DNA of 64,000 nucleotides from Larus michahellis (lineage: Eukaryota; Chordata; Aves; Charadriiformes; Laridae). The DNA is taken from NCBI RefSeq assembly GCF_964199755.1, contig NC_133899.1:30793446-30857445 (forward strand), in the 5' to 3' direction. Both the position numbers and the translations under genes were made by a program. This document shows positions 58,462 through 64,000 of the stretch, piece after piece. Every line of letters begins with the position of its first letter. The first letter of the stretch is position 1. The notes under the pieces were generated by a model. It searched no databases. It had not been told where the DNA came from and was given only the letters and a program-made list of their open reading frames with translations.

Positions 58462-58988
58462 CGCGGCGCTGCCCGGCTGCCGGCGGCGCGCACCGCACCG
58501 CACCGCACCGCACCCCACTGCAGCGGGCGGCCGCAGCCCCTGAGGGAGGGACCGTGCTCACCCCCGAGTGGGGCTTTTGGGGGTGTTTTCCTCTGCGCTG
58601 CCAGAGACCCCACCCGGGGCTGGGGGGACTTCGCTTCTTAAATCACCCCGCGACAGAGCGTCATCTGCTGAGCCCCTCGGATCTTGGTGGAGGGGTGCTT
58701 TTTTTTGGTGTGTGTGTGTGTTGGTTTGGTGTTTTTAACAGAAAAAACCTCTGTAACAGGCGCCTCCCCGGTCTGCCTGCTCATGAAAATGGACGTGGAG
58801 ATACGATCTGGCTTCCCCCCCCCCACGTCTGCGGCCTCAGTGCTTTCTTTAACCACCGGTGAATCCTGTGGACGCACCATTTCTCTCTCAGGCCTCCTCC
58901 AATCTCTTATTAATTTTTAAACCAGGGGTTATTTTGGGCGAGAGCAGCCACGCTGGGTCGGGCTGCAGCTGGGTGCAGCAGGGCCCTG

Positions 58989-59066
58989 CAGAGGAGGGGG
59001 CAGAGGCAGAGGAGGGGGCGCAGGCAGAGAAAGGGGCGCAGGCAGAGGAGGGGGTTCAGGCAGGCA
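58989..59066. repeat. 18-bp minisatellite
   Basis: About four degenerate units of GCAGGCAGAGGAGGGGGC, between the ZBTB25 island and the ZBTB1 island. Confidence 0.8.
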
Positions 59067-61640
59067 GTGTCACCCCCACCCTGAGGATCCTGGTCTGTCC
59101 CCCTGAGCCACAGCCTGCCCTGTGGCGTTCAGTACAATCTTTGAGGCATCTTTCCCATGAATTTTAACAAATTGCTTTCTGAACCTGCTTAAACTTCAGG
59201 TCCCTGCAAGCCTCCTGCTGTCACCAGGTTAATTTGATGTCCACTGGTGGTTTTTTTTTGGCAGGAAAAGGCAGTGAAAATCGCTGTTTGTGTGCTTTCT
59301 AGATGTTTTTTTGGTGCAGTTTCAGAGATCTATCATGCCTGCCTCCTCGGTGTCTCTCCTGGCTCAGGGCCTCTGCAGAAGACATTTGGATCATCCCTCT
59401 GGGTTTTCTCTCAGCGTTTCATACTTTGCAGTTGACTTTCCTATTGCAGTCCTGTAATTGTGATTTTTTTTTTTTAATTGGGCTGTTCCTGAATCTTTAG
59501 GGCAAAAAATGCCCCTGCCCCCCCTGGAATCCAGCATTTGTGGGGCTGTTTCCAGTGGTGCCTCGAGGTGGCCTGAGCCTGGGCTGAGCCTGGGCAGAGG
59601 ATGGAGATGGGCTGAGATAAGACGAAGCGTAGGCTCCAAAGTGTTTTCCTCCATGCAGTGTTTGCTGCTTCTCCCAGTGGCCAGTACAGCTTTCTCTTTG
59701 CCATTGTTCTGTGTTTTATTTCTTCTGTTTTAAATAAAAATGCTCAAAGAGCTCGGGGACCATCTTTCCCTCCTGTGTTTGCGCAGCAGCAGGATTGAGA
59801 GTCGATGGAACTATAATCCCACTGCTCCCATAAATACCGGTAGCCGCTTTTCTTCCCCCAAAAGGTTGGCAGTAGGTGGCTCAAGGTTTTGTACTCCGTT
59901 CTGGGTTATTTAACATATTTATTAACCCGCATGCAGAGTGACTTGCTATTTGCAGATGGCATGTTATTTATTTAAATGATTAATTATTTACATGTTATTT
60001 AGGTTGACTCTGGTCCAAAGAGGACTTTGAAGAGCTTCAGAGAAACTGGAGCCAAAATGATGGAAGCAACAATGAGAAACGAAATTTGGTGTTTTGCTAT
60101 AAAATGCAGGCGGTGATATCATATGCCTTGGCAGATATAAACTGATACAGCCTACGCTGATGGGTCAAATAAGAGACCAGGAGATAATCGCAGCTATCTT
60201 GATGAGCACTTCTACTCACTCCTCCTCTGTGGCCAGAAAATAATAATTAAAAAAGTAAATTAGAAAGGCAAGTTTGGTGGGAGGGCACCGAGAGAATGGA
60301 GTCTGTGAAAAGGGGGGAGCTGCCTTGTGCCCCATCTTACCGGAGGTGGCAGGAGCTCCCGGTGTGACGCACATGGGAGGGCTGGGACGGAGCGAGAGGC
60401 TGCATGAGCCCCGCATGGGCGCTCTGTGCTTATGCTGCCCTGACATCTGTAAGGAGCTGGGGAGAAAAAGACCCTTAAACCGTGCGGAAAACAACTTTTC
60501 AGCGTCATTTGAAAACCGCGACTGTGTCAGCTTATGGAGGCCATTTATTTAACTTCCTATAAAACAGGAAAACCTACAGAGAAGTTGCACTGTGGGGGTC
60601 CCTCCACCTCTCGCAGGGCCTGGCGCCTTATAGCCACAGAGGTTTTTTTCCCTTCAGCCAAGGCTGCGGCATGGTGAGGCAGGAAATGAGGGGATTTTTT
60701 TGAGACACATTTTGAAAGCTCCACTTTTATTCCGTAGCGCTTAGAAAATCCCCAGACAGACCCAGATGATGTCCCATTTGGAAACTAGGATTCTAGTCCT
60801 GTTTGCTTTCACAGTGGAAGGATGCTGCAGGAAAACCTTGGGAATCATTGAAGCAGGGATTGGTGCCGGTACATTTTAACATTGGTGCGCTTTATTTTGT
60901 TGTGCTTTTTTTTGGTTACTTTTGTCATTTTCAAACTTGTAATCAGATCTCTTAACTTTGCTACAATAAAATTTTCCCCTTCGGTTTGCCTGGAGCTGAG
61001 AGGTATCTCAGATAGTTTGCAGCAAACATAAAACTAGCGGTATCTCTAGAAACTGTGTCCGAATGAAGGGGCTGTGAAGATTAAACACTTCCGATGCTTG
61101 CGCTGAATGGCAAATGTCACTTTGGGGGTGGAAAAGTCAAGTGGCAAGACCGTGAGGAAAGCCTGACCTGGCAGATGTTTTCTCGCAGCCCTGTGGCAGG
61201 TAGCAGGGGAGCTGCCCCCGGCGTCAGGAAATCCCTTTTGCTCACACGGGCCGGTTCGAGAGGAGCTGGATGTTGTTAGATGGGAGAGGTCCAGAGAGCG
61301 ATGGGAAGAGGGCCTGGGAAAGCTCCCAGGGAGAAAGGAATTAAAAAAAGAGCTGTCCTCGGGATCTGCGATAAAGCATGGCAGTAGCTGCCAGCCCCTG
61401 CGCTCCCTGCATCATCCTAAAACTCCCAGAGGGAAGGTGGTGATATTAACGTGTGAAATCGCAGCAAAAAGGAAATACTTTTTCATGCAACTCCCAGTTG
61501 CTTTTCTTGCAACTTGCAATTAAACTGTCACACAGAGGAGGCCGTAGGGCTGCGAGTAGAGAACTCCACATGGGTAACCGACACTTCCCCGTTGCCACCA
61601 GTCACGGCTGCTTTGAGGGGAAAAAGGAGAGGACACCCCC
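59067..61640. other. Intergenic sequence between ZBTB25 and ZBTB1 islands
   Basis: About 2.6 kb of unique sequence with AT-rich stretches around 59,930-60,000 and 60,900. I see no coding exon or recognised repeat. Confidence 0.55.
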
Positions 61641-61649
61641 ATCTGCGGG

Positions 61650-62660
61650 GGCAGACCGGCTGCTCGGGGAAGGGGGGTCTCCGGCGGGGTCTCCGCGGGG
61701 GCCGGCAGCGGGGGTCCCGCCGGGGCGGAGGATGCGCCGCTCCAGGTCCCCCGCCATGCGCGCCGGGGGGTGTCGGGGAGGGGGGGGACATCGGAGGGGC
61801 CGGGCTTGCGGCACATGGGGAGGGGGGCGCCGGCAGCGCCGGGCCGGGCCGCGCCGCGCCGCGCCGCCCCGGCGGCATGGGAGGAGAGGGGAGCGCGGCA
61901 GGGAGCCGCCCGCCGGGCCCCGGCATTGGCGGCGGCGCAGCAGCGCTGGCAGCGGCGGGGCCGGGAGCCGCCGGCCGCCGAGGGGAGGGGTCCGGCTCCG
62001 TGCGGTCGCGGCGGAGCCGGCGCTGCGGCAGCAGCAGGCGCGGCGGGGCGGAAGTCCTTTGTTGCAGCCGCGGCGGCAGCAGCAGCAGCAGCAGCGGCGG
62101 GAGCGGCGCGGGCAGCTCCCCCTCGGCGGCCGCCGCCTCCTCCTGCTCCTCTCCCCGCGGGTAAGCGGGGCTGCGCGCCCCTCCGCGCTCTGGGGAAGGG
62201 GCGGGAGAGGGGAGGGTGGGGGGGGGAGGCGGCGCGGCGGCCGCAGCTCCGCCGGCGGCGGGAGGTGGGAAGTGCCGAGCGGCGCCGGCCGCGGCATGGC
62301 CCGGCACGGCCCGCCATAGTGGCGCGGCGCTGCCAGGTAGGGGCTTTCCAAGACGGCGGCCGGTCCCTGGCCGGCGGCCGCCGCGGTGACCTTGCGCCCG
62401 GCGGCCTGGCGAGGCGCGGCGCGGCCCGGGCTTGGCGAGGGCCGAGCGGCGGGTCCGGCGCGGTTCTCCCGCCGCGCTCCACCTGCGGGGCGGGCGGCGG
62501 AGGCGGGCGCGGCGCCCGGCGGCGGCGGGGCCCTGCGGAAGCGGGGGGGCGGGGTGGGGGGGTCGGGGGATGCTGCGGCGCTGGGCCGGGGCGCCGGCGC
62601 TGGAAAACGAGAAGCGGCCTAGGGAGGTGCGGGGGCGTGAGGCGGGGAAGGGCACCGCGC
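61650..62660 (+). promoter_or_regulatory. ZBTB1: CpG island, probable ZBTB1 promoter
   Basis: Strong CpG/GC block with many GGCGG boxes and a short (GCA)n run at 62,076-62,094. It has a plus-strand donor at 62160/62161. Synteny predicts ZBTB1 next on the plus strand; its coding exon would lie beyond 64,000. Long ORFs here (up to 375 codons, minus) are Ala/Pro/Arg-rich and overlap in all frames, so I treat them as chance. Confidence 0.6.
61960..62160 (+). other. ZBTB1: Candidate noncoding ZBTB1 exon 1 (5' end unknown)
   Basis: Ends CCCGCGG/GTAAGC, a near-consensus donor. Assignment to ZBTB1 is by conserved gene order only, and the 5' limit is arbitrary. Confidence 0.4.
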
Positions 62661-64000
62661 TGCCCTATTTACTCTGGGGCTTCGAGTCACGTTAAACATC
62701 TCGAGTGCCGTTATCGCCGCCTAGACCCGTCCCGCCACCCCTCCCGCCAGCAGGCCGGCGGGTCCGAGCTGCCTTCTCTTTTTTTTTTTTTTTCTTTCTT
62801 TAAAAAAAAAAAAAAACCAACAAAAAGAAACCCACAAAAGCAACCCTGAAAACTTCGAGTGAGTTGCAGTAGTTTAGCGAAAAACTGAGCTGCAGCCTGG
62901 AGGGAATGCTCCACCCTGCCAGGCGGGAGACTTGGGTTTCACTCGGGGCTGGCAGGGCACGGGATCGCCTTGGAGGCGGCTGGGAAGGAAGGGGAATAGT
63001 TTTGTCACTTAAAAACAAGCCCTGTGTCGCTCTGGGAGCAGTGTCGAAAGTCTTGTCCCTCAAAGGACTCCTCTTTTCTTCCCGGATAGAAAGGTAGTAA
63101 AAAGAACAGAGGAAAGGGGACTGAAAACACTGTGGGTTTGGGGCTGGGCTTTTATTCCTTTCTTTTTTTTTTCAGGATTTTTTTGTAACTCAGACTCCCA
63201 AGTTTGGCCTATTTTTCGGCTGATAGACGAGTGCCGGTTCCTCTTGACACGTAGGCATTGGTAAATAGATAGCCTGGGTTGGATGCTGCTTAGTATTTGG
63301 ATATTTCCTGCCGGATTATGTCATTTGCTTGCATTATTTCCCTTGCACTAGAGTATCGCAAGGTATAGCACATACTGCAGAACTACTGAGGGCTGCAACA
63401 GTGTGGTGTTCCTTAGGCATTTAATTACATTAAACAAACATTCCTTTAATTAAAGGTGTTTGTTTAACATTCCTCATTACAGCTCTTGGAAAAACCCACA
63501 CAGCAGCCGTGAGCAGGGGGGATGCGGGCTTCTCATTTTTACCGAATTACAACTGCAGCTTTTATGGCAAGCGGGGGAGAGGCGTTGAGACCATATGGCC
63601 GTGGGGAAAACCGGCCAAACGCGAACGGTTGCAGCGCTGGCAGAGATTTTCCAAGGCAGCAGCGTAGCAAGTTGACGAGGTTGTGGAGAGATTTTTGGAT
63701 GACTGGCCAGAAAACCCGAGGAGTAACAAGTCATGTTCGTTGCACTCTGCTGCTGTTTGAGGTAGCAGGGAGCCAGCAGGCACCGGGGGGGCTGAATGGA
63801 TGAGGGGTGGCTGCAGGACGATGTAGATAATGAAGACATGGGTTGGTGCTGCGTGGGAAGCTTGTAGAAGTAATAGAAGCCCCTTCTTCCTGGTAGCCGG
63901 AAAGTTTTATGTGGAATAAGATCCCAGACTCCAGCTCTGCTTGCACAAGTCATTTCTTCATGCCATGTTGTCACTGTTGTTACAGGAGTTTGCAGCAATT
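62661..64000 (+). other. Probable first intron of ZBTB1
   Basis: No BTB or zinc-finger coding sequence of ZBTB1 is found up to the window end. It contains a T15/A14 pyrimidine-purine junction near 62,778-62,816 and otherwise unique sequence. Confidence 0.45.

Larger units (their letters stand above)
57700..58560 (-). promoter_or_regulatory. ZBTB25: CpG island, probable ZBTB25 promoter
   Basis: Dense CpG and GC with long G and C runs, just upstream of ZBTB25 on the minus strand. It contains the minus-strand donor CGCGCGG/GTAAGCGG, whose last exon base is 58200, plus a (GGGAT)n and a short (CACCG)n repeat. No TATA box is seen. Confidence 0.7.

Noticed and set aside
57785-58862. ORFs of 250-275 codons spanning the (GGGAT)n repeat
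   Set aside because: Shadows of the GC-rich promoter and the pentanucleotide repeat (repeated MGWDG-type peptide); no protein family recognised.
61453-62849. Long ORFs (216-375 codons) on both strands around the second CpG island
   Set aside because: All frames are open, with no domain and an Ala/Pro/Arg-rich composition; better explained as promoter and noncoding first exon.
63477-63998. 173-codon minus ORF at the window end as a possible ZBTB1 coding part
   Set aside because: Wrong strand for ZBTB1 and no BTB or C2H2 motifs; a chance ORF.

Overview
This window is vertebrate nuclear DNA, almost certainly from a bird. The evidence is several CR1 LINE fragments ending in the avian ATTCTRTGAT-type 3' repeat, an endogenous-retrovirus LTR of a type I know from bird genomes, compact GT-AG introns and GC-rich promoter islands. 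The gene order MTHFD1 (+), AKAP5 (+), ZBTB25 (-), then the expected ZBTB1 (+), matches the conserved amniote block on human chromosome 14q23 (chicken chromosome 5, from memory). I cannot name the species; the LTR type makes me lean to a neoavian bird rather than a galliform.

Bases 1-36,000 hold the 3' nine-tenths of MTHFD1 (trifunctional C1-tetrahydrofolate synthase). Twenty-three coding exons give 855 codons in one open frame, corresponding to human residues 81-935 without a net length change. A spliced 3'UTR exon follows. The introns carry three sense-oriented CR1 insertions. The largest (about 10.5-13.75 kb) contains a second, younger-looking CR1 fragment nested inside it, and its tail stops about 24 nt before the next MTHFD1 exon.

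Bases 36,000-46,000 hold AKAP5. A GC-rich promoter island at 38.65-39.29 kb has a good candidate first-exon donor and is preceded by a 23-bp minisatellite arranged in a 92-bp higher-order period. The second exon (from 40,206) carries a 32-codon upstream ORF and the single-exon 465-residue kinase/phosphatase anchoring protein.

Bases 45,900-54,000 are intergenic. They contain a CR1 3' fragment, a (TGGA)n microsatellite, a solo LTR (47.6-48.66 kb) and an unexplained CpG-rich patch (48.83-49.62 kb).

Bases 54,380-58,550 hold ZBTB25 on the minus strand: two coding exons, 436 residues, a BTB domain and two C2H2 fingers. Its probable noncoding first exon lies in a CpG island containing a (GGGAT)n repeat. 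A second CpG island at 61.65-62.66 kb with a plus-strand donor is the likely ZBTB1 promoter and first exon. The ZBTB1 coding exon is not in the window.

The three genes have unrelated jobs: folate one-carbon metabolism in the cytosol, signalling scaffolding at the membrane, and transcription control in the nucleus. They are neighbours by conserved synteny rather than as a pathway. I found no CRISPR array, tRNA, rRNA or operon-like system, and no evidence of an undescribed gene system. The best leads are regulatory and repeat-related.
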